Origin: Longimicrobiaceae bacterium
GTDB lineage: Bacteria; Gemmatimonadota; Gemmatimonadetes; Longimicrobiales; Longimicrobiaceae
Length of the DNA: 34,932 bases
Assembly (NCBI GenBank): GCA_035936415.1
Contig: DASYWD010000056.1
Location: 1-34,932 of the forward strand
Direction: 5' to 3'
The position numbers were made by a program, and so were the translations under genes. This document shows positions 15,976 through 23,478 of the stretch, one piece after another; position 1 is the first letter of the stretch, and every line of letters begins with the position of its first letter. Under the pieces are notes generated by a model that ran no database searches, was not told the DNA's origin, and saw only the letters and a program-made list of their open reading frames with translations.

Positions 15976-16791
15976 CCCTCCGGAAAGCCCGGGGCGTTTC
16001 ACCTCCCTCTCCCGCCACTGGCGCTCCTCCCAGATCAGGCGGCCGCCCGGTTCGGCCCTACGCGTCGCATCCCCAACGACCCGCTGAGCTCCTCCCTGAT
16101 GCTCCGAGCGGGCCCGGTAGCGTGGCGCACCAATCCAGGGCTGGTGTAGACGATGGAGCCCGACGAGGGGCACCGACTCCTCCTCACCGACAACCCGCAA
16201 GCCAATTCGCTCCTGCTCCCGGAGGGACGCCCCCAGGCTCATCTGTATCAGATCCGACGTGGCGTGCGGCGTTGCCGTGGCCCGTGCCTCCAAGACCACT
16301 CGCGCCTCTTTGCCCTCCGCGACCAGGACGGTGAGAGCGCGGGCGCGGAGGCGACTGGTCACGATCCAGTACTCCGGATCCCAGGCGCCGGTCCTGTGCC
16401 GCTCCCGGATCGCGTGCTCGAGTGGCACATGGTCGGCAACCCGCTCGATCTGGGCTCCTTGCGCCGCGAACAGGAGAGATGCGCGGTCCTCGAAGCCGAG
16501 CTCGAAGCGTGCCCCCCGGCCGGACCCTGCGTCGGCAGCCACGCTCGCGCCCGCGTGAAACCGAACCCCGACCGTACAGTCGTACACCTTCTGGGTGGGA
16601 TCAACGCGCACGGCGACCCCCATTGCCTGCAGGTCCAGCTGTGAACGAGGCTCGAGCAGACCATCCCGGATGAGCATCACGTCACCCAGCTCCGGCGCCG
16701 TACCGATCGGCCAGACAGCGGACAAGGCCCTGAAGTGGCGGAACAGCGTGTCGCAGTACCTGCGGACCAGTTCGTCCTTGCGTCGCACCAT
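15964..16791 (-). CDS. uncharacterised 275-residue protein
   Basis: The frame opens at ATG 16791 (MVRRKDELVRRYCDTLFRHF). Upstream codons in the same frame are less G/C-biased at third positions, which supports this start. The N-terminus is a charged helix followed by LGDVMLIRDGLLEPRSQLDL. The middle alternates hydrophobic strands (VYDCTVGVRFHAGASVAAD, GARFELGFEDRASLLFAAQG) typical of a beta-rich domain. The later part (AWDPEYWIVTSRLRARALTVLVAEG, IGLRVVGEEESVPLVGLHRL) looks like a second sheet, ending in a basic tail. There is no signal peptide or membrane helix. I recognise no family. It is convergent with P63C and isolated by a ~1-kb gap upstream. Confidence 0.6.
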   Translation of the reverse strand: MVRRKDELVRRYCDTLFRHFRALSAVWPIGTAPELGDVMLIRDGLLEPRSQLDLQAMGVAVRVDPTQKVYDCTVGVRFHAGASVAADAGSGRGARFELGFEDRASLLFAAQGAQIERVADHVPLEHAIRERHRTGAWDPEYWIVTSRLRARALTVLVAEGKEARVVLEARATATPHATSDLIQMSLGASLREQERIGLRVVGEEESVPLVGLHRLHQPWIGAPRYRARSEHQGGAQRVVGDATRRAEPGGRLIWEERQWREREVKRPGLSGGLSS

Positions 16792-17811
16792 GGCTGGGAT
16801 CCTGGAGACCAGATGAGCGTTCGAAAACGGTGATATGCGCCTGCGGAACTCGCTCGCTACGCCCAGATAGCCCGGAGGGACAGAGCAGCCATCGGGGCGA
16901 GTCGTGGTCGAAGCCCGGGTCCATGAAATCGCGCAGTGGCGGCCCGCAATCCTCCTACAGCTGTGATGCCCGGCCGGTGATCATCCAGACGGTTCGCCCG
17001 CAACCTCGCATTCCGGGTGGTCGGGCTCGCGGCTCCCGGGAAGAGGCCCTGGCAACGGCGCCTCTCCCCGCCCGAGGATCGGGAGCCGTCCATCTCGAGC
17101 GGACCCGTGCTGCCGTCTGGGGGCTCGCGGCAGCATCGACACAGCCCTCATAGCAGCCGCAGTCCTGGCCTCGGTACCTCACCGGGAACAGGGCTGGGGA
17201 GACCAATCTTTTCGTCCGAGAGGTTTCTGTCAATTCCGGGCATGTGTAAACGCATTCCCTACGCGGAACGGCCCCTGTCGGCGAGAGTGGAGGGGGGCTG
17301 CCGACGCCGCAACCGGTGCGTATGCTTCGCGACAACGGTTGCGCTCATATGATTGGGAGATTACTATTTCTCCAGGAGCAAAGCCCAGCAACCTCTTGGG
17401 GGGACCTCCTTGCAAGGGGGGCGCGCGCGTGAGCCGCGTTCCAATGGGGGTCGCACCCCAACGGCAGGACGATCATCGGAATGGACTTTTATGGCGTCCG
17501 TGCCGAGCCTATAATAAGCATAGAACGCTCGGTCCGGCCGCTGCAGCCCTCGGCAACGCCCTGAGTTCGGATAACAACAACGCGGTTGCTTTGGAGGGCC
17601 GTGTCTGGATGGATGGAGGACATTCAGTGTGCGGGGGCGGTACGCGTGAGGAACGCCTCTGCGCTTCCTCCTTGATGGCTCCGCGGTTCCAGTCGAGCTG
17701 CTAACACCTGCCCCGAATAATGCGCGCCACCGGAACGTTCTAATGAAGGCGGCGGGTGCACGAGCCTCGCCCCACTCATTGCTCCGCCGGCGGATCGGGC
17801 TACGAAGAACG
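16792..17811. other. ~1-kb region without a recognisable gene
   Basis: Open frames on both strands have poor codon bias and no protein-like pattern. A TATAAT box at 17510-17515 has no convincing -35 partner. A compact inverted repeat CCTCCTTG/CAAGGGGG is centred near 17415. The stretch separates the leftward unknown gene from the rightward GHKL operon and probably holds promoters for both. A structured RNA cannot be excluded. Confidence 0.4.
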
Positions 17812-19071
17812 ATGAACTCCGATGTGGTTAACCACGGGTACCTGATGCACTCGCCCGTCTTTCTTCCGGTGGCCGAGTTGGCCGGGGATGATCCCTCGCC
17901 TGAGGCGGGGGTTCCATACCTCCGGGCATTTCTCGACCGTGCAGGTGTCGCACCACATTCCGCGCTTGCTTCAGAAAGGATCGCATTCCCTCCCACTCAC
18001 TCGTTCCTGGATGCACCTGAGTCCGCCTTGAGGGTCGCCTACGACATCGCGGGCGCGGCGGTGGCCGGTGCCGGCGAGCTCTGGTTCGATCAGCGCAACT
18101 GCACCCAAGTCGATCTTTGTGCGGAGTCCGTCGCTTGCGCCTTGGCGAAGCAGGCCAAAAGCGCCGGAATCAAGGTCGTTGGTGAGTATCCCGCTGTGCT
18201 GGGGGCCAGAGCGTCCGTTGCCTCCTTCGGCGTTCCGGCCGTGCTGAAGGACTTTATTCCCGAACCCACGACCGAATCGTCCATCTGGCCGCTCCAGCAG
18301 CAGATACGCCCGGATGGGCTTCTGGATTCTCCCCTTCGCGAGCACATGCAGAGCGAAGTGATCCCCACGCTTCTGGACCATCGGTTCCGTGGGTACGCAT
18401 TGAATCCGGAGTTTGCCCGCTACCTCTCCACGTTCTTGGTCGAAGCGCTGGACAACGCCGCGGAGCATGGCGCCGGAGACTGGTGGTCCGCTGCGACCCT
18501 GCGAGCCCAGGAAGGGGAAACTCGCGGACGCTGCCAGATCGTGATCTTCAATTTTGGAGAGACGATCCACCAGACCTTTCTGCAGCTCCCTGCGAACTCA
18601 GCGCGTCGGGAGGAATACGAAGGGATCCTCCGCCACCACCAACAATCTGGGTTCTTCGACGACACGTGGACGGAGGAGAACTTCTGGACGCTCGGGGCGT
18701 TGCAGAGCGGAGCTAGCCGGTGGGGGGAGGTACCCTCGCGTGGCATGGGAACGGTCGCAATCATTCGCTTCTTCGATTACTTGGCAAGCACCTCCTGCGC
18801 GGCCACTCCTCCACGGATGCGCGTGGTCTCTGGAAGAACGACGATCCTCTTCGACGGCCGCTACCGCCTCCCGGAACAACGAGAGCTCGGAAGACAGATC
18901 GGGGTCGCGTTCAATCCACCGAACAACCTGATGTGGCCTGCCAATCCTTCAGCGGTCCAGGCTCTCCAACGGCACTTTCCGGGTACGCTGATCAGCATTC
19001 AGTTCAACATCGCCCCTGATCACCTTCAACAGCTTCCGGGTTCCAGTGATGAGTCCTACGAAACGCCGTAA
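17812..19071 (+). CDS. GHKL-type ATPase with N-terminal STAS-like region (anti-sigma/kinase-like)
   Basis: The start is set at ATG 17812 (MNSDVVNHGYLMHSPVFLPV); an in-frame ATG at 17743 adds 23 basic residues and no better ribosome site. From 17812 the protein is 419 residues. Residues ~85-125 (GELWFDQRNCTQVDLCAESV, GIKVVGEYP) look like a strand-helix STAS-type segment. Residues ~205-325 form a GHKL ATP-binding fold. Its N box is EALDNAAEHG (E211, N215, H219), the G1-like loop is VIFNFGETI with Asn in place of the usual Asp, and the glycine lid is SRGMGTVAIIRFFDYL (G311, G313). Relatives include SpoIIAB/RsbW-type kinases and histidine-kinase ATPases. No receiver or His-box is seen. The gene overlaps the next (STAS-like) by 23 bp, a pairing typical of partner-switch modules. 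Confidence 0.72.
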   Translation: MNSDVVNHGYLMHSPVFLPVAELAGDDPSPEAGVPYLRAFLDRAGVAPHSALASERIAFPPTHSFLDAPESALRVAYDIAGAAVAGAGELWFDQRNCTQVDLCAESVACALAKQAKSAGIKVVGEYPAVLGARASVASFGVPAVLKDFIPEPTTESSIWPLQQQIRPDGLLDSPLREHMQSEVIPTLLDHRFRGYALNPEFARYLSTFLVEALDNAAEHGAGDWWSAATLRAQEGETRGRCQIVIFNFGETIHQTFLQLPANSARREEYEGILRHHQQSGFFDDTWTEENFWTLGALQSGASRWGEVPSRGMGTVAIIRFFDYLASTSCAATPPRMRVVSGRTTILFDGRYRLPEQRELGRQIGVAFNPPNNLMWPANPSAVQALQRHFPGTLISIQFNIAPDHLQQLPGSSDESYETP

Positions 19072-19444
19072 CGTGGTCGTTGACTTTGACAAATTCACCA
19101 AAACCGGCGCGCGGGTCTTCGGGGGTCATGCCTGGGGGGAGGAGGCTCGCAGGCGCGCTTGCCTGGACATCTACGACCAGGAGCCAGGGGTCACGGTAAC
19201 GGTACAGTTGCCGGTAGACCTCCTCGCGATCAGTCCCTCGTTCTTCCGGGCGATGTTCGGGGCCTCAATCCGGGCGCTCGGCCAGGATTTCTACCGGAAG
19301 TACCAGTTCGAGCACGCTGACTCCTACGCACTCATCCAGGACGTGGTCCAAGAGGCGGTCGCCGACGTGCTCTACGGGCCTCCTGGTTTGCCGGTTGGGC
19401 AAGCGGACCCCCCCTTTGCGGGGCCCGCGACGTACCATTCGTGA
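19049..19444 (+). CDS. STAS-like small protein (DUF4325-type, anti-anti-sigma-like)
   Basis: The start is ATG 19049 (a GTG at 19046 directly precedes it), inside the end of the ATPase gene, so translation is coupled. The 131-residue product opens with a strand VVVDFDKFTKTGARVFGG, a helix (WGEEARRRACLDIYDQE), a central strand VTVTVQLPVDLLAI and then SPSFFRAMFGASIRALG. This sits where STAS proteins place their Ser/Thr phosphorylation loop and following helix. The end (GQDFYRKYQFEHADSYALIQ) resembles the STAS-like family usually found beside GHKL ATPases. Expected role: a switch partner whose phosphorylation or binding by the ATPase decides what the ATPase can sequester. S62 and S64 are candidate modified residues. 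No sigma factor is in the cassette. Confidence 0.65.
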   Translation: MSPTKRRNVVVDFDKFTKTGARVFGGHAWGEEARRRACLDIYDQEPGVTVTVQLPVDLLAISPSFFRAMFGASIRALGQDFYRKYQFEHADSYALIQDVVQEAVADVLYGPPGLPVGQADPPFAGPATYHS

Positions 19445-19492
19445 GGACTTCCCGGATGGCTTTCCGGCACTTCTTTTCTCAATTATCGGCCG

Positions 19493-21004
19493 ATGAGTAG
19501 ATCCTCCCGTCGAGTGGCCGGTGCGACCGGCCATCCTCCGATAGATGTTCTCAAAGACCCTGCTACGCTCGCCTCCGGTATCCAGACCGACTTTCGGGGA
19601 CGGACAGGGGAGGTGATACTCGCTCTGTTCCACCAGATCCTCGACTACGCCGGGAGCGGTGGCTGGCAGCGCGGGGATTCAGCCGATCCTGGGGAGCTTC
19701 GTACGAGGGGCGCGTCCCGCCCGCGGCGCCCGGTCGAAGACCTGGCCGAGGCACTGCGCAACGGCGACGCGCGCTCGATCTCGGCGGGATGCTTTTTCCT
19801 GGCCGAGTGGGCCGAATCGAAGCAGAAACGGAGTACCGCGAGGGCGTTCATTGAGGCTGGCCTGAGGATCCACCCGCGTGATGCTCAGCTGAATTGGTTC
19901 GCGGGGCAAATCGCGCTTCGGAGCCACGAACCGGCGGCGGCGGAGCAATGGTTTACGCAGGCGGTGGAGCTGGGCAAGGCCACGGAGACCTGGGGCCTGG
20001 TCGCCCGGGGCTACCTGGGCCTGGGCAATCTCCAGCGCGACCGCCCCACCGACCAGACCCCGGAGGATTACCTGTCGGCGCTCCGTTACGCCCGGAAGGC
20101 GGGGGCAGTGTCCGTGGAGGCTGAGGCACTCCACAACCTCTGCGTCGTGTGGTTCAACAGGAACGACGCTGAGACTGCGCTCAGCTTCGCTTACACGGCG
20201 CTGTTCGCTTACGGCCATCACGTCGCGCGCGTCGCTGAACTCGCGAACGATCTCGCCTGGTTCTGGATGCACACGAAAGGCGAGTTCGCGCGAGCACTTT
20301 CGGTCCTGCTCGCGCTGCCCCCACACATCTCGGAGCCCGTGCCAAAACTCTCTCTCCTGGCCAGTATCGCGCGAGCCGCGGGTGGGGCCGGTCATAGGGA
20401 GTACTTCCGCTGGGCAGCGGAGGGTGTCTGGAGAAAGCTGGCCGAGGTGCCCGATCGGCAGTGGCACGCCAAGGCCCTGCTGGACGTCGCGAACGGCGCG
20501 GCGACCTTGCACCTCACCGACCAGGCGAGGAAAGCAGCAACGCGCGTGCAGGAGATCGCCGCGGAACTCGGCCTGGATCCCGAATTCGACGCGAAGGCCG
20601 CCGTGATCCTCGCCAGCCTCCGAGCATCCCGCCGGGGTGCCACGCAGACGACGGACGAGGATCCCCGTCCCCTGGAGCCGACAGACCAGGCGGAGGCCGA
20701 GCTCGCCAAGAAATTAGTCGGGATCCTGAACGTCGCGAAGCTGGACGGCAGGCTCGCCCGGATGTACCAGGCCAAGTTACTCGTGTCCGAAGAGGCGCTC
20801 TGGCTGGTCGTCGAATGCGATGCCTCCGACCTCTCACGGGTGAGGGCAGCGATCCAGGGCCGAGGTGGTGAGATCACGGACAAGATCCGGGGAACCGACC
20901 GCACCAGCATCTACACCCATCTTCGCCGAGACCGAATCCTCGATCTCACAGAAGAGCCAACAGTGTGGCATATCGGGCTCGTGGAGCGGTATCGCCAGGA
21001 CTGA
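19493..21004 (+). CDS. TPR-repeat protein of the GHKL-STAS-TPR-subtilase cassette
   Basis: The 503-residue protein starts at ATG 19493, 48 nt after the STAS-like gene. Its first ~80 residues are variable. TPR-like helix pairs run from ~90 to ~400, for example SAGCFFLAEWAESKQKRSTA with AFIEAGLRIHPRDAQLNWF, AAAEQWFTQAVELGKATETW, GLVARGYLGLGNLQRDRP, ALRYARKAGAVSVEAEALHN and TALSFAYTALFAYGHHVARV. After an acidic linker near 420 comes a distinct C-terminal domain (LARMYQAKLLVSEEALWLVV, DASDLSRVRAAIQGRGGEIT), which ends VWHIGLVERYR. No membrane segment or signal is seen. TPR arrays bind partner proteins; given the next gene, it may hold, target or inhibit the protease, as TPR partners do in other bacterial protease systems. 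Confidence 0.7.
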   Translation: MSRSSRRVAGATGHPPIDVLKDPATLASGIQTDFRGRTGEVILALFHQILDYAGSGGWQRGDSADPGELRTRGASRPRRPVEDLAEALRNGDARSISAGCFFLAEWAESKQKRSTARAFIEAGLRIHPRDAQLNWFAGQIALRSHEPAAAEQWFTQAVELGKATETWGLVARGYLGLGNLQRDRPTDQTPEDYLSALRYARKAGAVSVEAEALHNLCVVWFNRNDAETALSFAYTALFAYGHHVARVAELANDLAWFWMHTKGEFARALSVLLALPPHISEPVPKLSLLASIARAAGGAGHREYFRWAAEGVWRKLAEVPDRQWHAKALLDVANGAATLHLTDQARKAATRVQEIAAELGLDPEFDAKAAVILASLRASRRGATQTTDEDPRPLEPTDQAEAELAKKLVGILNVAKLDGRLARMYQAKLLVSEEALWLVVECDASDLSRVRAAIQGRGGEITDKIRGTDRTSIYTHLRRDRILDLTEEPTVWHIGLVERYRQD

Positions 21005-21082
21005 TCCGCCGCTGCATCGAGCGTCAACGCTCCGTATCAGCGGCACACTCCCCGCTTCCAGTAGAGGCCCGGTTCATCGCGC

Positions 21083-22195
21083 ATGGAGCGCGTACGGCAA
21101 TTTCTGCAGCTCCCGGACACAGGAGCGCCGGATGGTGCGAACGTCCGAGTCGCGGTCATCGATTCCGGAATCGATCAAACCCATGCCGACCTTCGGCATG
21201 CGACGGATGGGCGGCGGAGCAAGGACTGCCGGCCGGACCACAAGGATCTCACCGACCGCTGGGCTCACGGGACTGCCATCGCCGGGATCATTGCCGGACG
21301 GGGTAGGCTGGCCAGCGGCCGGTACCGGGGGCTGGCGCCCGCGGCGACCTTGCTCATCTACAAGGTGTTCGAGGGCCGCGAGGGGGTGCTCGAGCCCGAT
21401 CTTCAGCGTGCGCTCCAGTTCGCGGTCCGCGCAAAGGCCGACATCATCAACCTGTCCTGCTCGTCCTCCCCGCTGGATGATGATGCGCTCGGCGGACCCA
21501 TTGATCGGGTGCAGCCGCCGTGGGTCTGGTCGGCGTCCTTGCGGCTTGGCGATTACCTGCTCGAAGCCACACGGTGCGGGGTGCTCTGCGTAGTCTCGGC
21601 CGGAAACGACGGACAGCACGGCCGGGGCACGATCAACCGGGCGGGTGGGAGCGAGGGGTGTCTGGCTGTGGGTGCCTGCGATCTGGACGGACGTCATCAC
21701 CCGAATTCCAGTCGGGGTCCGTACTACGTGGACGCCACTCTGGAGCGCGACCGTTGGAGGCGCCTGGAAGACTCTGATAGAGATGCGCAGATCAGGGTCA
21801 TCAAGCCCGATCTGGTCGCTCCCGGAGTTGGGGTGTGGACTCCGCTGAGCGCGCACAGTGTGGATTTGCGGGCGGAAGTGCTGGCCGATCCGCGGAGCGA
21901 GGGCGGTGCATACTACCCGTTTACGGGGACGAGCGTGGCGGCTGCCGTGGTCAGTGGTCTGGCTGCCTGCACCCTGGGTGAGGTACGGAAGTGGAGGCCC
22001 ACCCTCCCCGCTCGCAGCCAGGCGCGACTGCTCTTGGGCCTGCTCCGCGAGGCGGCGAGGGCATCCTGCACATCCGAAGCTGAACTCGAAGAGATGGGAA
22101 ACGGGGTGCTGCGATGGCCAGCCATTGCTGCGGCCATTGAGCGGTGTCGGAGCGATGAGGAGTACTTCCGGGACCTGCTCAACCCTCCTCTGTAG
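21083..22195 (+). CDS. S8-family subtilisin-like serine protease, cytoplasmic
   Basis: The start is ATG 21083, 78 nt after the TPR gene. The 370-residue enzyme has all catalytic signatures. The Asp box is VRVAVIDSGIDQTHADL (D27), the His box WAHGTAIAGIIAG (H62), the oxyanion Asn SAGNDGQHG (N175) and the Ser box FTGTSVAAAVVSG (S284). There is no signal peptide and no propeptide, so it probably works inside the cell and must be controlled by something other than prodomain removal. The last ~60 residues (LLREAARASCTSEAELEEMG, WPAIAAAIERC) form a helical tail. As last gene of a four-gene co-directional cassette it is the likely executor, releasing or destroying a target once the ATPase/STAS switch and TPR partner permit. 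The target is unknown. Confidence 0.88.
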   Translation: MERVRQFLQLPDTGAPDGANVRVAVIDSGIDQTHADLRHATDGRRSKDCRPDHKDLTDRWAHGTAIAGIIAGRGRLASGRYRGLAPAATLLIYKVFEGREGVLEPDLQRALQFAVRAKADIINLSCSSSPLDDDALGGPIDRVQPPWVWSASLRLGDYLLEATRCGVLCVVSAGNDGQHGRGTINRAGGSEGCLAVGACDLDGRHHPNSSRGPYYVDATLERDRWRRLEDSDRDAQIRVIKPDLVAPGVGVWTPLSAHSVDLRAEVLADPRSEGGAYYPFTGTSVAAAVVSGLAACTLGEVRKWRPTLPARSQARLLLGLLREAARASCTSEAELEEMGNGVLRWPAIAAAIERCRSDEEYFRDLLNPPL

Positions 22196-22687
22196 ACGGT
22201 CGTCGACGGCACATCTGCGATCAGGGGCCGCCCCTTCCGTGCGGCGGCGCCAGGGAACCTCCTCCTCGAGCACGCGCGGCTGACCCGTGGGTGGGTGCGG
22301 GTGGGGAGCGTCGCCCGCGGAGTAGGCGGGCTGCGCACGAGTGAGGGCGAGTTTCGGACAATCCTTCCAACAATGTGCATGCGAAATCGCCGCAGCGAGG
22401 CGGGGCGGGGCGAGGCGCCCAATCAATCACGATCTTGCCGCCAGGATTGGCAGTGTGCATCAGCTCCAACCAACCGGTTCTGATGCGTTCGCGCCTCCAG
22501 ATCTCGATGGGTTGCGGGTCGCGTGCGTTCTGGACAAAGGCTCGCGATCCACCTCGGCGCCCCTGCCCCAGCTCCGCAAGAGCGCACGTACACCCAGGTT
22601 CGACGGATTCCGCCGCAGCTCGGGGAACTGTCGGTGGGACCGAACGGCCGTTTCACTCCTCCACTCGATACCACTTCAGGAGCTACC
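22196..22687. other. intergenic region without a recognisable gene
   Basis: About 490 bases. Overlapping open frames on both strands are long but show no coherent protein pattern. TCAGGAG at 22675-22681 is the ribosome-binding site of the lipoprotein gene. No clear promoter or terminator is seen. Confidence 0.4.
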
Positions 22688-22924
22688 ATGCGCAATTCGA
22701 CACACCCGACTCGTTCTCCGGTATGCACGGCCTTCTTGGCAGCGCTATTGCTCGCCGTCCTGGGCGGGTGCAGTTCGGATGCCCCGGGGCCCGTAGAGCC
22801 GGACGCGGCCGCGATTACGCTCCTGCAGTCGGGTTCGGTCATCGGAGCGGGGAATCGGGACGATGGCGGAAGCACCCAAACGCAATCGCAACCCAGCGAC
22901 TCCACGGCGGCCGGGCCCAGCTGA
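22688..22924 (+). CDS. small lipoprotein
   Basis: ATG 22688 follows an AGGAG site by six bases and encodes 78 residues. The leader MRNSTHPTRSPVCTAFLAAL continues through LLAVLGGCSSD, a standard lipobox with the Cys at about residue 28. The mature part is short, acidic and low in complexity (APGPVEPDAA, GAGNRDDGGSTQTQSQPSD). It would be exported and lipid-anchored. Function unknown; it could be an ordinary small envelope protein carried along. A hairpin overlaps its stop codon. Confidence 0.55.
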   Translation: MRNSTHPTRSPVCTAFLAALLLAVLGGCSSDAPGPVEPDAAAITLLQSGSVIGAGNRDDGGSTQTQSQPSDSTAAGPS

Positions 22925-22944
22925 CGGGCCGGCCAGCTGGGCCC
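22913..22944 (+). terminator. hairpin overlapping the lipoprotein stop codon
   Basis: A perfect 11-bp inverted repeat, GGGCCCAGCTG / CAGCTGGGCCC, with a 10-nt loop. The TGA stop (22922-22924) lies at the top of the left arm. No U-run follows. Confidence 0.5.
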
Positions 22945-23478
22945 CGGCGGCTTCGGCCCTTCGACATCCCGCCCCCCGTGCACTACGCGTGTCACGCTCA
23001 TACCGTGGGGACGGTGTCGCCGGGGCTCCAGCTACAGGATCGACGCTCTACGGGTGGTCGCAACGCGGCCCGCTCCAGATGGAGCAAGCGTCTGGACCTG
23101 GGGGCGATCGGCGCTGAAGAGCCGCCGCGGGTGGGCGTCGGAGCTCTCGCGGTCCGTGCTCAGCGCCCTGTTCGATCCGAACGGGGTGTTCCGCCCCGCC
23201 GCCGCAAGCGGCTAGAATGGATGCCAGCCCCGGCTCCCACGGTACGAAAGAGCGAGTTCGCCCTCCCCTCATTCCTTCAATGGGATCCGGCGGGAGTTTT
23301 AGCTAAAAGCGGTAGCTGGGTGAGTTTTGTGCGGTGAGATCGCCACAGTGGGCGAACCAGCCTCGGGCAAGGGGGTATCGCGTTGGATTGACCTCTCATG
23401 GCCCGCTGCTGCACCCCTGGAGCCCAGGACGGCTCCCGCGCCACGCGTCCCGGGCAGGAGACTTCCGAGACTGACTGC
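22945..23478. other. intergenic region upstream of the STAND-nuclease gene
   Basis: About 530 bases with no convincing gene. The long frame crossing it (from 22375) has no domain-like features. It presumably carries the promoter of the large downstream gene, but no clear -35/-10 pair was found. Confidence 0.4.

Noticed and set aside
15964-16791. The unknown gene as a bacterial gasdermin partnered with the subtilase
   Set aside because: Similar size and beta-rich character only; no recognisable gasdermin sequence pattern, opposite strand and more than 4 kb from the protease.
16792-16930. Upstream extension of the unknown leftward gene (reads PFSNAHLVSRIPA before the Met)
   Set aside because: Third codon positions are clearly less G/C-rich than in the gene itself and no start codon with a ribosome site is found there.
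17510-17515. TATAAT as promoter of the GHKL cassette
   Set aside because: No -35 element at 16-18 nt and ~300 nt from the gene; kept only as a note in the gap entry.
22375-23337. A 320-codon rightward open frame
   Set aside because: It is overlapped by the lipoprotein gene with a good ribosome site, and its product is low-pattern and Arg/Gly/Pro-rich, as expected of a shadow frame in GC-rich DNA.
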